DNA of 64,000 bases from Zanthoxylum bungeanum (GCA_019454045.1 SKCR01032772.1:248001-312000); one strand, 5' to 3'. Numbered from the stretch's first letter, positions 50,073 through 60,754 are shown. The notes: generated by a model not told the origin, from the letters alone. Translations and numbers: made by a program.

Positions 50073-50599
50073 CCATTGCAGACAAGAGGCGAAGCCTCCA
50101 AGACATAGAGAATCCAGAGTTAGAAAACTAGGGGTAAAGCCCACATAAAAATGAGAATTGAGAGTGAAGCCCACATAAAAAAGAATGCATGGGGATGCCC
50201 GCTTACAAAAGAATACAGGGCCCGAGTGCCCATTCTCAGTTCAATCAATCGAAGCATCGGGGTCCTGAGTGCCAATTCTCAGTTCAATCCATCGAAGCAT
50301 TGAGGACCCGGGTACCCATTCTCAGTTCAACTGATCGAAGTATTGGGGGCTCATGTATCCATTCTCAGTATAACCGATCGAAGCATTGGAGGCTCGAATG
50401 CCTTTCCTCATCTTCACAGAGATCGAAGCATCGAGGGACTCGATGGTCCATAAACCATTATCTATCTACAAAAAAAAAACGACACATGACAAGGTAAGTT
50501 CGGTGGCGCCAGAAGAGCGAGGTAAGTAAGAATGCATGCATGACTTTGATAGACTTGTCATTATCACACACTGCACAATCCTACCAAAGTGGGGGCGAC
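50073..50599 (+). repeat. Tat-like 3' interior with CATTCTCAGTTCAA array and purine tract
   Basis: Five imperfect units of about 60 bp run from about 50225 to 50440, each with a CCATTCTCAGTTCAA-like block and a GATCGAAGCATTGGGG-like block. AAAGTGGGGGCGAC at 50586-50599 precedes the 3' LTR as its polypurine tract. Confidence 0.7.
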
Positions 50600-50741
50600 T
50601 ATAGACAATGTATTCTTGCACATAGTCAGAGGACGAGTCTCTTGTGGGAATACACCTGGAAAGTTCAGAAAGTTGTAAGCCCAACAGTGTAGTAGTCGCC
50701 GATGTCATAGGCATAGCGATAAACCCCGATTCGATCCTACA
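50600..50741 (+). repeat. 3' LTR of the Tat-like element, internally deleted
   Basis: It has the LTR start (TATAGACAATGTATTCTTGC to AAAGTTCAG) joined directly to the LTR end (AAGCCCAACAGTGTAGTAG onward). Compared with the 5' LTR, about 1.57 kb from the middle is missing. Confidence 0.65.
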
Positions 50742-50906
50742 GGCCCACTAAACTGAAATGCAAAGAATTCCAACAGTAATCAGGTATGGAGCCATAAACC
50801 TCCATAAGTTCGGAAATAACAACTAAAACAGGTCGTTGAAGAGTGACAAACTGAGTTAGTTCCTCGCGGGACTTTGAATTAGCTTGTCTCAAATATTCTA
50901 GTGATA

Positions 50907-52022
50907 GTTTTTGTAACATTATGCATGATAAATCCAATTCGATTATTACCTAAATAATCCCCACCACCTTATAATCACTACATAATATCTTATTTATTGT
51001 CTCCAAATTATCAAAAATAAACAACAACCATCACCCACCCCTAACCTACCAACTTACAACCATTTCCATTATTGATCAAACAACAACACATTAGATTTTA
51101 TTTTGTTTTTTGATATGATCCAAGAGGGGTGTGAGGAACAGAGTTTTGAAGACAATTACAAAGAGATTTGAGAGCATTTTCAGGGAGTTTTCAGAGAGAA
51201 AATCGAAACCAGTAGAGAGAGAATCAATTAGAGAGAGAAAGTGTGTCCAGAAAGAGAAAATACCTCGTTCTATGTCTTCCGATCTCCGATTCCGGTGTGT
51301 GACCACATCTGGAGAATTCTCTCGATGAGACGAATCCAATGGCACCGGTCCACCGTCGTGATTCCATTAGACGCGCCATCGCACGTGTAACTCACCTCTC
51401 AGTCCAAATTTTCCTCTCGTCGAGATACGTAGTGTGGATAATTCGTTTGCCCAAATCTGACATTCGATTGTTGAGAAATGAGCGAAAAACCACAGTTATC
51501 ATCGTTTGATCGTTTGTCGATAACCACCGTGGATCAGCTATCCCCACCACCATCACCGTGATCCTTGTGACGTATTCTGACATTGGTTCATTCGTTGTGA
51601 ATTTTGAAGGTCGTTGGAGCTTGGTACGTGATTGTTACCGTTTTGGGGTGTAAACGTAAGATTTTGAAAAATTTGGACTAAATTGCATATTGGTACGATT
51701 ATGAGTGTGATTCTATAAATTTTATTTTTCAGGTGTTAATAAGTAATATTTGAGAGTTTTAGGACTATATGGACATAATAGTGTTCAATTGGAAATTTAG
51801 AAAGTTTGGGGATAAAATCATATTTTTTGCAAAATTGAGGGACCTGATCGTAATTTTATATTTTCATATCTTAGCGAGGATATATATATATAGAGGACTT
51901 TTGTGTGGATTGAGGTAAGTACAACGCATGATGATTCCCTTGGTATAATTATTTGTTGAGTGATGGTTGTCGTGAAAGTCTCTCTCTATATATATTATAA
52001 TATAATTATAGTTATATATGTG

Positions 52023-52067
<45 letters not shown>

Positions 52068-52882
52068 AGATATTTATTGAGTTATTGAAGACATGAGAAA
52101 TATAAATTCGTGATTGTTGAGATGAGATTGATGGATTGAATGTGAGAATTGATTGTATTTGATGATGTGTGTTGTTATGTTATGTTGTTGGATTTTGTAT
52201 AATAGTGGTCGGAGATGAGATGAGATGAGATAAGAGAGCTCATGATAGGCTATGCGATGTTATGCATAATTAGTGCTGGAGCGTGTTTCATTTCCCACTT
52301 ATTCATTTATGTGGGATGATATGGCGGGAAACCTTGGGAGTTGTGATGCGATACTCTCCCATTGGTTTCAATCTACTATTATACCGAACTTGGATTAGCA
52401 ACCATGTTTGATGGATGTTTGTACTGTTGTGAGAATGATTGCTTGAGATGATATTTATTATAGTATATGTTATTTTCAAATATTATTACATATATATACA
52501 TACATATTCATATTTTATTTGTGAGGTCATGTTGAGAGTATGAATGTTTTACTTACTGAACTCTTTAAGCTCATCCCCATTTCCCAAACATCCCAGGTTG
52601 TTCGCCAGCACATAGTAGCAGTACCAGAAATTGATCCACGTGCCACAGTCGCTTTTTGGATTGGTCCAGACATTTAAGACATTATTTTTATGTTTTTAAT
52701 ATTTGTGTTGTAAACCATAATATATGAGATTTCTCTAGAGAATTTGCTAGATTGTATTTTAAAAAGTATTATTTTTACATATATGTTTGAATTGCGTGAT
52801 ATGTAGAATGCTCGAACTAAAGAAATCCGCGAACCTCTTTTTAGGATTGGGTCTGCTATAGGATGGTGGTCGTGACAGTTTT
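50907..52882 (+). mobile_element. Solo LTR, 1966 bp, exact GTTTT duplication
   Basis: The LTR runs 50912-52877. It opens TGTAACATTATGC and ends GGTCGTGACA, flanked by GTTTT at 50907-50911 and 52878-52882. No internal retroelement sequence is present, which indicates recombination between two LTRs. Ends of the TGTAAC...TGACA form also bound the solo LTR at 61090-63228, so both may belong to related gypsy lineages. A microsatellite lies inside. Confidence 0.85.
52020..52065. repeat. (TG)n(TA)n compound microsatellite
   Basis: A short TG run to about 52030 passes into about 32 bp of TA repeats. It lies inside the solo LTR. Confidence 0.9.
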
Positions 52883-53034
52883 GGTTAATATCTATCTAAT
52901 TATTCTCAATTTTCACATATTTTACGACATATTTGTACTATTAGATCACTGACTCAAAACTGTGCGGACTAATGAATAATTTCCCAATATTTTGCATATT
53001 TTTAGGGCTTCTTATTCATCTATCTACTTCACAT

Positions 53035-53318
53035 ATTTTTTTTTTTGAATTATTACAAACTACATATATTACAATATGCTATCAACTGGGATTCTAGATA
53101 CATACAATTATAGCACTGCCCAGAAATCAACCGAGACGTAGCTTGAGACTTACAAATTCTAAATCAACCAAGACACAGCTTGGGAATAAACTCCCAAGTA
53201 GGAGAACTTCTTCCTCCTAAAGAGGAAGGTTTGAGTCCCTACTATTTTTGTATGGACTCGAACCCATATCTCTCACCAGAGAGACATGGATTACCAATGA
53301 GGCCACTACCTCATTGGC
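53035..53318 (-). mobile_element. tRNA-derived SINE, second family, 12-bp duplication
   Basis: The 284-bp element reads on the minus strand from a tRNA-like head: GTGGCCTCATTGGTAATCC (box A region, plus coordinates about 53291-53308), then GGGTTCGAGTCC (box B, 53254-53265). It ends in an A-run (T-run at 53037-53046). It is flanked by ATCTACTTCACA at 53023-53034 and 53319-53330, identical. Its body does not match SINE-1. An internal near-repeat, CAACCGAGACGTAGCTTG and CAACCAAGACACAGCTTG, lies at about 53128 and 53165. Confidence 0.88.
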
Positions 53319-53330
53319 ATCTACTTCACA

Positions 53331-54136
53331 CATTTGAAACTGCCTTCATGAGTAAAATTCTATTTGGTGGGGTACCAAAGACAGACCTCATCAAATGAAA
53401 AACAAAGGGATCGTACTAGATGGTGAAATTTTATGAATCACAAGTTCACAATACCAGCTGTTTCACTTTATGCTTTTAGCAATTATTAAAAAAAAAAAAA
53501 ATTGCATCAAGATTCAAATTATTCTAGCTTGCTCAATATGTGTTCAATTTTCTTCCTTTGCTTTTTTTTTTTTTTTTTTTTTTGGGTAGGTTAGCTAAGA
53601 CCAGCTCAGTGTTCGAAAAATCAGAACATCGAAAACTGACATTACAAAAATATAATGCAAAAGATAAGAGCTTTCAGAAAGACTTTCCTAGATTCTAGGG
53701 GATAGCTTTGTACTGTGGATTCTTCACACATGCAACTTCTTTATCAAAAGGGTCTGTTTATGTGTATATATGGGATTATGTTTCCATGCATGCATTCTTT
53801 TTCCATGCGTCTATGAATTTTTAATAAAGTTAGTTTGAAACTTATAAAGTGGAGATCCTAATCTATAATCTATCTATCTATAATCTTTCTATAATATTAC
53901 TATAATCTTCCCTTGATTCAAGGAGATTCAGCCAATCTATTTTTTTTTCCAAATTATTATTTTTAATTTTTGATTTAATTAATGCAAAGAGATTAATTGG
54001 ATTTATTGTTCTCTCCTTAATTCAAGGAGATCTATTAAATTGAACATAAATAAAGGCTCTTTGTATTAATTGGAAGTTTTAAAGATTTTTATGAATAAAA
54101 CATAATGACAAATTGATGCACTTCAATAGCACGAAT
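53331..54136. other. Intergenic DNA, no gene recognised
   Basis: AT-rich with poly-A (near 53489) and poly-T (near 53563-53583) runs and a short ATCTATCTATAATCT repeat near 53862. Nothing else was identified. Confidence 0.5.
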
Positions 54137-54139
54137 TAA

Positions 54140-54961
54140 TGGTGCGTTTACGTATTCGTAATCGGAATGAAATGAAATCGGAATGAAATTGAATCAGAAT
54201 AAGTTGGAATCAGAATGGTAAATCGGAATCAGAATAAGTTGTTTACTTAACTGTAAGAATCAGAATCGTAATGAAACAATATTATCATTGATGTGTTTAC
54301 TATGTCTAGTAATTGGAATGAATTGTTAAAAAGTTACAAAAATACCCTTAGTTATAATTATATATTAATTTATTATTTATTATTAATTTTTGATGTATTA
54401 AATTACTCAATGTTAAATTATTCTTTTATTAAAATATTAAATATTATTTTATTATTAATTATTAATTAATAGTTTTTATTTATTATTAATTATTTAAGTA
54501 TTAATTAATTATTAATGTATTAAATTACTAAATATTAAATTATTCTTTTATTAAAATATTAAATATTATTTTATTATCAATTATTATCAATTTTATTTAT
54601 TATTTATAAATTAAGTATTAATTAATTTTTACTTTATTAATTAATTATTAATGTATTAAATTACTAAATATTAATATATTCTTTTATTAAAATAGTAAAT
54701 ATTATTATTTTTATTAATTATTGATTAGTTATTAATTATTAATACATTTTATTTATTATTTATAAATTAATATTAAGTAATTATGTTAGGGATAATATTG
54801 TAATTTCTCATCAATAATGGGAATGAGAATCACATTCCCATGGGGTAGTTGGAATGAGATTCTCATTCCTCATTCCCAAATTTGTGGGCCCCGCTCCCAT
54901 TTTCATTCCTATTTTTATTCAATTTTATGTCCATTCCAATTGCCCTTAAGTAAACACACCA
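54140..54961 (-). mobile_element. Tourist-like (PIF/Harbinger) MITE, copy 2
   Basis: This 822-bp element has ends TGGTGCGTTTACGT and AAGTAAACACACCA, flanked by TAA at 54137-54139 and 54962-54964. Its A/T core (about 54360-54780) and the GGAATCAGAAT-type subterminal repeats at the left are the reverse complement of copy 1, so it lies in the opposite orientation. GGAATGAGAATCACATTCCC near the right end corresponds to the left part of copy 1. Confidence 0.82.
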
Positions 54962-55135
54962 TAAATGTTGCATTATCTCATTTGATTGTAATATCAGTTT
55001 CGAAATGAAGAGTTGTTTAATGCATGAAGATGAAATTTAGTGAAGTGTCTCTCCTTAATATAAGGAAAATGTTGACCTCTCATTGGTTGAATTCAATAAA
55101 TTTAATGAGTCCATATCTCTTAAGCTATTTTATTT

Positions 55136-55313
55136 TATTTTTTTGGAATCGTTGGAAAAGCCACCGCCAAACCACCATTTTTGGGCTTAAGCGGAGCAGG
55201 TAAAACCTCCGGCTGTCCTAGACTCTTACAAGAAACTCACTCATTGGATTCGAACCCATGACCTTAAGGTAAGATCTTGAGCCCTACACCACTAAGTCAA
55301 GCCCCTTGGGGAC
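55136..55313 (-). mobile_element. SINE-1 family copy D
   Basis: It is 178 bp, with box B on the minus strand as GGGTTCGAATCC (near 55245-55256) and the family body (GGCTTAAGCGGAGCAGGTAA on the plus strand). It is flanked by GCTATTTTATTT at 55124-55135 and 55314-55325, identical. It is the best-preserved copy with a clear tRNA-like head. Confidence 0.92.
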
Positions 55314-55642
55314 GCTATTTTATTTAATGAAGTAAATGTTGCATTTTCTCATTTTTGTAATTTCGGTTTCGAAAAGATAAAAATTAGTGAAGTGTAATTA
55401 AATTTGTGCATTCATTGTATGAGGATGTAAATAGTTTAGATATTTGTTGAGTTATTATATGCTCTTTTATTAACCTGGTCGAATATGAATCGTTTCTAGC
55501 CTAAGCTATTAAATGTAGCATTTATACCATTTAAACAATCAATAAATAGAGGGTGGTTGTACGTGACGTTAGGGTCATGGTTCAACTCCTTCAATGTTGG
55601 TTTTTCTTTTGATCGCAGAACAAGCTTTGTTTACCCTTCTCC

Positions 55643-55996
55643 GATGAATAAATTTTCTTAATTGAATTGATTAGTGATGTTTTTTGGAATTTTTTCTTAT
55701 GTGGGTTTTTTTGAAGGTTACTGCAGATGATTTTGTTTACTTTGAAACAAATGGTGGTTCCAACCCGCTAGTAAGTTTATCTTTTTGTGTTTTTTTGGAA
55801 AGTTTGTATTTTTGTTAATATTTTTGGATGGATAAATTTCTTTAATTGAATTGATTATTGATTTTTTTTTTGGACCTTGTGTGTTTTTTGAATGTTAGTG
55901 GAGATGATTTTGTTTGCTTTACAATAAATGATGGTTGCAGCCTACAAATAAGTTTATCCTTTTGTTTTGTATTTAAAAATTTATATTTTTGTTATC
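55643..55996 (+). repeat. Tandem duplication, period 184 bp
   Basis: Unit 1 (55643-55826) and unit 2 (55827-about 55996) share TTAATTGAATTGATTA, GATGATTTTGTTTAC/GC and AAGTTTATC blocks in the same order. No known element is recognised. Confidence 0.75.
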
Positions 55997-56739
55997 CAAT
56001 ATATAAAAGCTAGCTAAACAAACACATGCATACAAACATGCCCTCACATCGCGCTGGTATAATGCTAGTTATCTATATTACCTGGTGTTCCCAATTAGTA
56101 CCCAATTACTGAATTAATTATCTAATTAATTGACTCAAATGTGCATGGTTCATGATTGCATATTATTTAAAATTAGGCTGGGGGCTTAGAAGTTCTAGCT
56201 AGCTTGCAACTCTTTTAAAAAGAAATGTCCTCAATGATAGACGAAGCATGAAAATAAGAATTTACACCTCATTTAAGTTCGCACCTAAGAATTTGTCCAA
56301 TTATATGCTAATTAGATCCATCATCAAGAGTGATTTATTAATAAAATATAAAATGTTCAATAAATCAAAAAGTAAAATAAAAAGCATATTCGTTAAAATT
56401 TCATTTCACTTTCAGAAACATTATTACTGGGATGTGGTCCTTCCACTAATGCTAGTGACAGCATTAGTACTTACAATCGCAGCATGTATTAAATGAAAGC
56501 AAGACCAGTAAACGAATTGTGAAATTCTTTATAAAGAGCATAATTTTGTGCAAAAAGATTAAAGACTTCTCTTATGATTTTATTTAAAGGATAAGTTATT
56601 TGATGATTCACAATATATAGTACTGCTTAAATCACTGGCTGCTATCTTCACTAGTTATTTTGTACAGTGGAGGTCACTTGTTTGAATAAACTTGAAAAAT
56701 ATTCATGGATATATAGTGAAAGACCAAGCTAAAACGGAT

Positions 56740-56885
56740 CTAGGTTTATGTTTAGCTACTATGTTCTGGGTTCGAATCTAGGGGTGCACTTCTTGTAAGA
56801 GCCTGAGACAGCCGGTGGTTTTACCTGCGCCGCGGCCCAGAATGGGTGGTTTGGTGGCGGGGTTTCCATCGTTTCCAAAAAAATC
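56740..56885 (+). mobile_element. Diverged SINE, SINE-1 family copy E
   Basis: The segment GGGTTCGAATCTAGG (box B, near 56769) is followed by TTGTAAGAGCCTGAGACA, a GCCCAGAATGGGTGGTTTGG block and an A-run. Its 5' head no longer resembles the other copies. It lies about 1.2 kb upstream of the TCP start codon. Confidence 0.75.
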
Positions 56886-57904
56886 TATACTGTTAATATT
56901 CGTCCGGAGTTCGCTACAAGAAATATAGCCATCTTTGATCCCTATCTCTTCACATCAATCCCACGACCCTTTTTTCTATTCCCATTCTTATTCGTTTATG
57001 GCGGAGCAAGTCAAAATAGCTAAACATCTGTAACAAGAATTGTAATTTGATTATTGATCAAAAGGGTTGGCAAATATACATATGGAATTTGCAAAGTTGA
57101 AACTTTTTTACAGAAATTAGGAAATCTAACACAAGATGAAAGACCTAAACTTGAAATATAATGTATGTATATTATAGTAGTAGTGAATCACTTTTTGAAA
57201 CAACTAGTAATTATGGTAACAACAAGGAAGAGCTCGCAAGGGCTAGAAAGAGCCAAAGGAGGTAAAAAGATCAATTTGAATAAGCAAAGGCAGTGGTCAA
57301 AAATGGAAGTACGTTTGGATTTTGGTCGTCCAGTCAAAGAGGTAAAAGCAGAAGAACCAGTTTGTATAATTAATAATTGTACCATTCTGCCCTAGCTAGA
57401 TAGGTTTCCTAGAGGTGGCCGTCTCTATACTCACTCAGCTTCTTGTAGCTCTCAAAGGTCTCTATTTTTTTTCTTTCTCTTTCTATTTGGCCAAAAAAGA
57501 AAGAAATAGCAAGTGTTGCTGTCAAGCAACTACCTGCAACCCCCCCACCCCACGTGAATTATCACAATTGCATCTGGGGTGCTAATAACCTTCATTCATT
57601 CTTGTTACCCTCACTTTCACAATCATATATACCCCCCTGTTCCCCCACGACTTATTGTATCTACTGTGTTTCTGTTTTCCCTCCACTCACTGCTCACATT
57701 ATCCAAGTTAGCTTGCAACAAATTAGTGCATTTAAATCCAGTGCTACATATTTTATAATTTTCTACCACGCGTACATGAATAATAATAAATGATTAAAAT
57801 TTATTTACATATAAATTTTTATTCAATTACCACTAAAAAGAAATTATAAAAAGCTTGACATAAAACTCAATTCAGCATCGAATTCAATCCTTAATTTGTT
57901 GCAC
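56886..57904. other. Upstream region of the TCP gene
   Basis: Non-coding. CT-rich and C-rich tracts occur at 57450-57490 and 57540-57552. Short frames at 56248-56496 and 57165-57395 have no recognisable product. Regulatory DNA for the TCP gene probably lies here, but I cannot point to a proven site. Confidence 0.4.
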
Positions 57905-57912
57905 TATAAAAA
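57905..57912 (+). promoter_or_regulatory. Candidate TATA box of the TCP gene
   Basis: TATAAAAA lies 150 bp before the start codon, which would place transcription start near 57935 with a leader of about 120 bases. The assignment is positional only. Confidence 0.35.
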
Positions 57913-58054
57913 AAAAATGAAGAAAATTAAAGATTCATGATCTTCAATATTAAATAGCCGTTCCCGAGTTATAACTTATAACTTTCCTATTCTTTCAACC
58001 TAACCTTTTGGCTAGCTCTTTTCAAGATTAGTGAGTGTTTCTTTAGCTATAGCC

Positions 58055-59440
58055 ATGTTTCCTTCAAGCAGCAACAACTGTGATCACGTTCCTTTTACCA
58101 ATCAAGCTATGATTACTGAAAACGAAAACCCTAGGTCCTCACAGCAACATCATCATCATCATCACTCACCATTCTTGCACTTCCCTGCTGACCAACCCTT
58201 TCTTGCTGATGATAATGAATTGTTTATGAGTCACTTTTTTCCACAACACCAAATCTTGGGTTGCAGTTCTAGTAATAATGTGGTAGCTGAGACTGAGATT
58301 AAAATGGCATCTCCAGTTAAACCAACCAAAAAAACTACCACCAAGAAAAAGAAAAATGATGCCAATGGTGAAAAGCAGGCGGCTCCGAGGAAAAGAACCG
58401 GGAAAAAGGATAGGCATAGCAAGATCTACACAGCTAAAGGTCCTAGAGATAGGCGGATGAGGTTGTCCCTTCAAATTGCCCGTAAGTTCTTTGATCTTCA
58501 GGATACGTTAGGCTTTGATAAGGCCAGCAAGACAATTGAGTGGCTGTTCTCCAAATCGAAGGCGGCGATCAAGGAACTCACAGAGAGTTTGCCTAGTGTC
58601 AAGAAAAGCTGCACCCGAGGTGCAAAGTGTACTCTTTCATCCACTTCAGAGAGCGAGGTTGTCTCGGGAATCAAGAAAAGTGAGGAATCTTTGGTGGGCA
58701 TACCCAGAGCCGGTGCAATGAATAGAAGATCAAGTAAATTAAGGGAGTCCAGGGACAAGGCAAGAGCAAGGGCGAGGGAGAGAACGGTAGAGAAAATGAA
58801 AATGAAAATGAGAGGTCTTGAATTTGATCAGAAATCAAAAAAACGTTCTGATGATCAGGAAGCAAACCCTAATGATTTGGAAAATAATTGCTCTGATCTG
58901 AATGTAGTGGCTGATCAAGAAGCAGCGGCGGAAGAAGAAGATAAAGAATCTGGCATGGTTCACTTAACGGAACATGATGATAAAATGGATTCTGTGAGCA
59001 TCATTGAGAAGTTTCTTGGCATTACAACTTCACCGAGATCATCATCAATCTTTGATTACACACTCAAAATTGGAGAATCAAGTGGCGCAAGTTCGCAACA
59101 AAACCATCCTGCTTATAGTACAGAATATAATAGTTACTGTGCAATGACAAACATGGATGGATCATCATCAGGTAATAATCTATTCCAAGCACAAAACCAC
59201 CCTGGTGAATTTTTCAATATTGGGCCAGATACCCAAGAAAGAGAATCTAGCTCAATTTACATTATCAATAGTGCTGCTAATGCCCATTACCAAAACACTA
59301 GTTCAGATTTCAATAAGGCCATCTTAATTGCCCATGAACAAAACCCTAGTTCAATTGTCATGACTTCACATCCTTATTTCCTGGAAGATCAGTTCTCCTG
59401 CAACCCTATTGTTCACAATAAGTATAGCAGTCTATATTGA
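58055..59440 (+). CDS. TCP transcription factor, CYC/TB1 class with R domain
   Basis: The product is 461 residues from ATG 58055. The frame extends upstream only to a GTG at 58031, which plants do not normally use. A His run lies at 32-37. The TCP domain covers about 117-175 ([20 protein letters not shown], then [20 protein letters not shown]), giving a non-canonical basic helix-loop-helix for DNA binding and dimerisation. An Arg-rich R domain lies at about 231-249 ([17 protein letters not shown]), which marks the CYC/TB1 group of class II TCPs. The acidic stretch near 280-300 and the Asn/Ser-rich tail are poorly conserved in the family. Members such as BRC1/TCP18, TCP12 and TB1 repress axillary bud outgrowth; CYC members shape floral symmetry. 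I cannot assign the subclade. One odd residue is T151, where relatives usually have Met (QDMLGF). A 3' intron, found in some relatives, is not needed here. Confidence 0.92.
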   Translation: MFPSSSNNCDHVPFTNQAMITENENPRSSQQHHHHHHSPFLHFPADQPFLADDNELFMSHFFPQHQILGCSSSNNVVAETEIKMASPVKPTKKTTTKKKKNDANGEKQAAPRKRTGKKDRHSKIYTAKGPRDRRMRLSLQIARKFFDLQDTLGFDKASKTIEWLFSKSKAAIKELTESLPSVKKSCTRGAKCTLSSTSESEVVSGIKKSEESLVGIPRAGAMNRRSSKLRESRDKARARARERTVEKMKMKMRGLEFDQKSKKRSDDQEANPNDLENNCSDLNVVADQEAAAEEEDKESGMVHLTEHDDKMDSVSIIEKFLGITTSPRSSSIFDYTLKIGESSGASSQQNHPAYSTEYNSYCAMTNMDGSSSGNNLFQAQNHPGEFFNIGPDTQERESSSIYIINSAANAHYQNTSSDFNKAILIAHEQNPSSIVMTSHPYFLEDQFSCNPIVHNKYSSLY

Positions 59441-60099
59441 AGTAGATAATTAATTGAACTCTTTTCGAGTATATGAAATTGCAAGGAATTGTTTGGTGGA
59501 TCCTTCGCTGCACGGTTGGTTGATTGGATGTGGTAAATATATTGTACTTCTTTTAAGTCTATGAATTGAATTTATTATGCTTTGTTATGATCAGATTTCT
59601 TGTTGTTTTATCCATTGTCATGTTTTTTTTTATACCAAATTATGAGACTAGTCATCATATTGATTCACATTATAAGGCAACTATAGACTATAGTCATCAA
59701 TTCATGAACTCAAGATTGCATTAGCAAAGTTACCCCTATAAAATCACAAATGAAAAATTGATATTGAACTCAAAAGATTGCAACAGTAATGTTGATCAAG
59801 AAATTAATTTGGTGCATCTCACTCATGATTTACTATTACTCTATTCCTCGTATGCTTCTGATAAGTTTCTCGCAGGGCTCACATCACAACTATATATAAT
59901 TAATTACTAGATTGGAATTTAAGAGAGTATATAGATCAAAACACATGTGGACACATCACATTTCATTTCTAAAAGAAGGCAATTTCATGCATATTTTTCA
60001 TGTGGATCTAGGTGTGAGATGAATTTAAAAGAAGGTCAAAAGTGGAAGAGAATACCTAAGGAATTAGAGCTACTACTTGAACTGGAACTTAATTTTCAA
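59441..60099. other. Downstream flank of the TCP gene
   Basis: AT-rich, non-coding. It should contain the TCP 3' untranslated region and its polyadenylation signal, which I could not place with confidence. Confidence 0.45.
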
Positions 60100-60107
60100 C
60101 TAGCTAG

Positions 60108-60652
60108 TAGGGGTGACAATTTGAGTTAGGATTCGTTTATTCGTTATATTCGATTCGCTTTATAGCGAATACGGGTTTGAAAAAATGGTTTTGTTTAAAA
60201 AAATGGGTCAATTCGATTCGATTCGTTTATTAAACGAATCGAATACGAATTTAAGGTTGATTCGTTTATTTATTTATGATTCGTTTTATTTTTTTCTTTT
60301 ACTAGTTATTGTTATTTTTCAATTAAGATTCAAGAAATTATGGCTAATTACCATAGAAAAATAAGATTGTCGATATTTGGTGAGATATTTTTAGTAAATA
60401 TATTAATTACATATTTCATATGTATATATTTATGAACAATTAATGTAAATAAATTATGATAAATTATGTTATTGAATAATATCATAACTAAACGAATATT
60501 CGTATTCGATTAGTTTAATAAACGAATCGAATACGAAACATGATCTTAGGATTCGTTTAATAAACGAAACAAATACGAATTCATCACATTTTGATTCGAT
60601 TCGTTTATGATTCGATACAAATTCTATTAGTTGATTCGTTTTGCCACCCCTA
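60108..60652 (+). mobile_element. hAT-like MITE, TTCGTTTA-rich, copy 2
   Basis: This 545-bp element has inverted ends TAGGGGTGACAA and TTGCCACCCCTA, with one mismatch. It is flanked by 8-bp CTAGCTAG (60100-60107) and CTAGTTAG (60653-60660), one mismatch. The interior has many ATTCGATTCG and TTCGTTTAT words on both strands. No coding capacity. End sequence and duplication size both fit hAT. Confidence 0.88.
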
Positions 60653-60754
60653 CTAGTTAGATTCTTTTATTTGTCATGTAGTTTAAGAATATATATCTTT
60701 TGCTAGGCCTATGACATTGTTCCTGAGATATAGCTAGGGAAGGAATCTCAGTAA

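Larger units (their letters stand above)
36654..50741 (+). mobile_element. Decayed Ty3/gypsy Tat/Ogre-like element with nested insertions
   Basis: The 5' LTR is 36654-38364. It is followed by TGACGACTCCACTAGGGAT, a slightly altered tRNA-Arg-type primer site as used by Tat/Ogre elements. A gag-like remnant lies at 39316-39890, and tandem-repeat arrays at 41280-42360 and 50210-50440. A purine tract AAAGTGGGGGCGAC at 50586-50599 precedes a short 3' LTR (50600-50741). The 5-mers outside are GGCTT and GGCCC, possibly a mutated duplication. Protease, reverse transcriptase and integrase were not found. Repeat R and an Athila-like element are nested at 42390-50072. Confidence 0.7.

Noticed and set aside
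56248..56496. 82-codon frame with a hydrophobic C-terminus upstream of the TCP gene
   Set aside because: A hydrophobic end is expected by chance in AT-rich DNA. No homology or gene structure supports it.
57165..57395. 76-codon frame upstream of the TCP gene
   Set aside because: No recognisable domain and no splice context linking it to the TCP gene.
58031..58054. Upstream extension of the TCP frame to a GTG codon
   Set aside because: GTG is not a normal plant start. The next in-frame codon in good position is ATG 58055.
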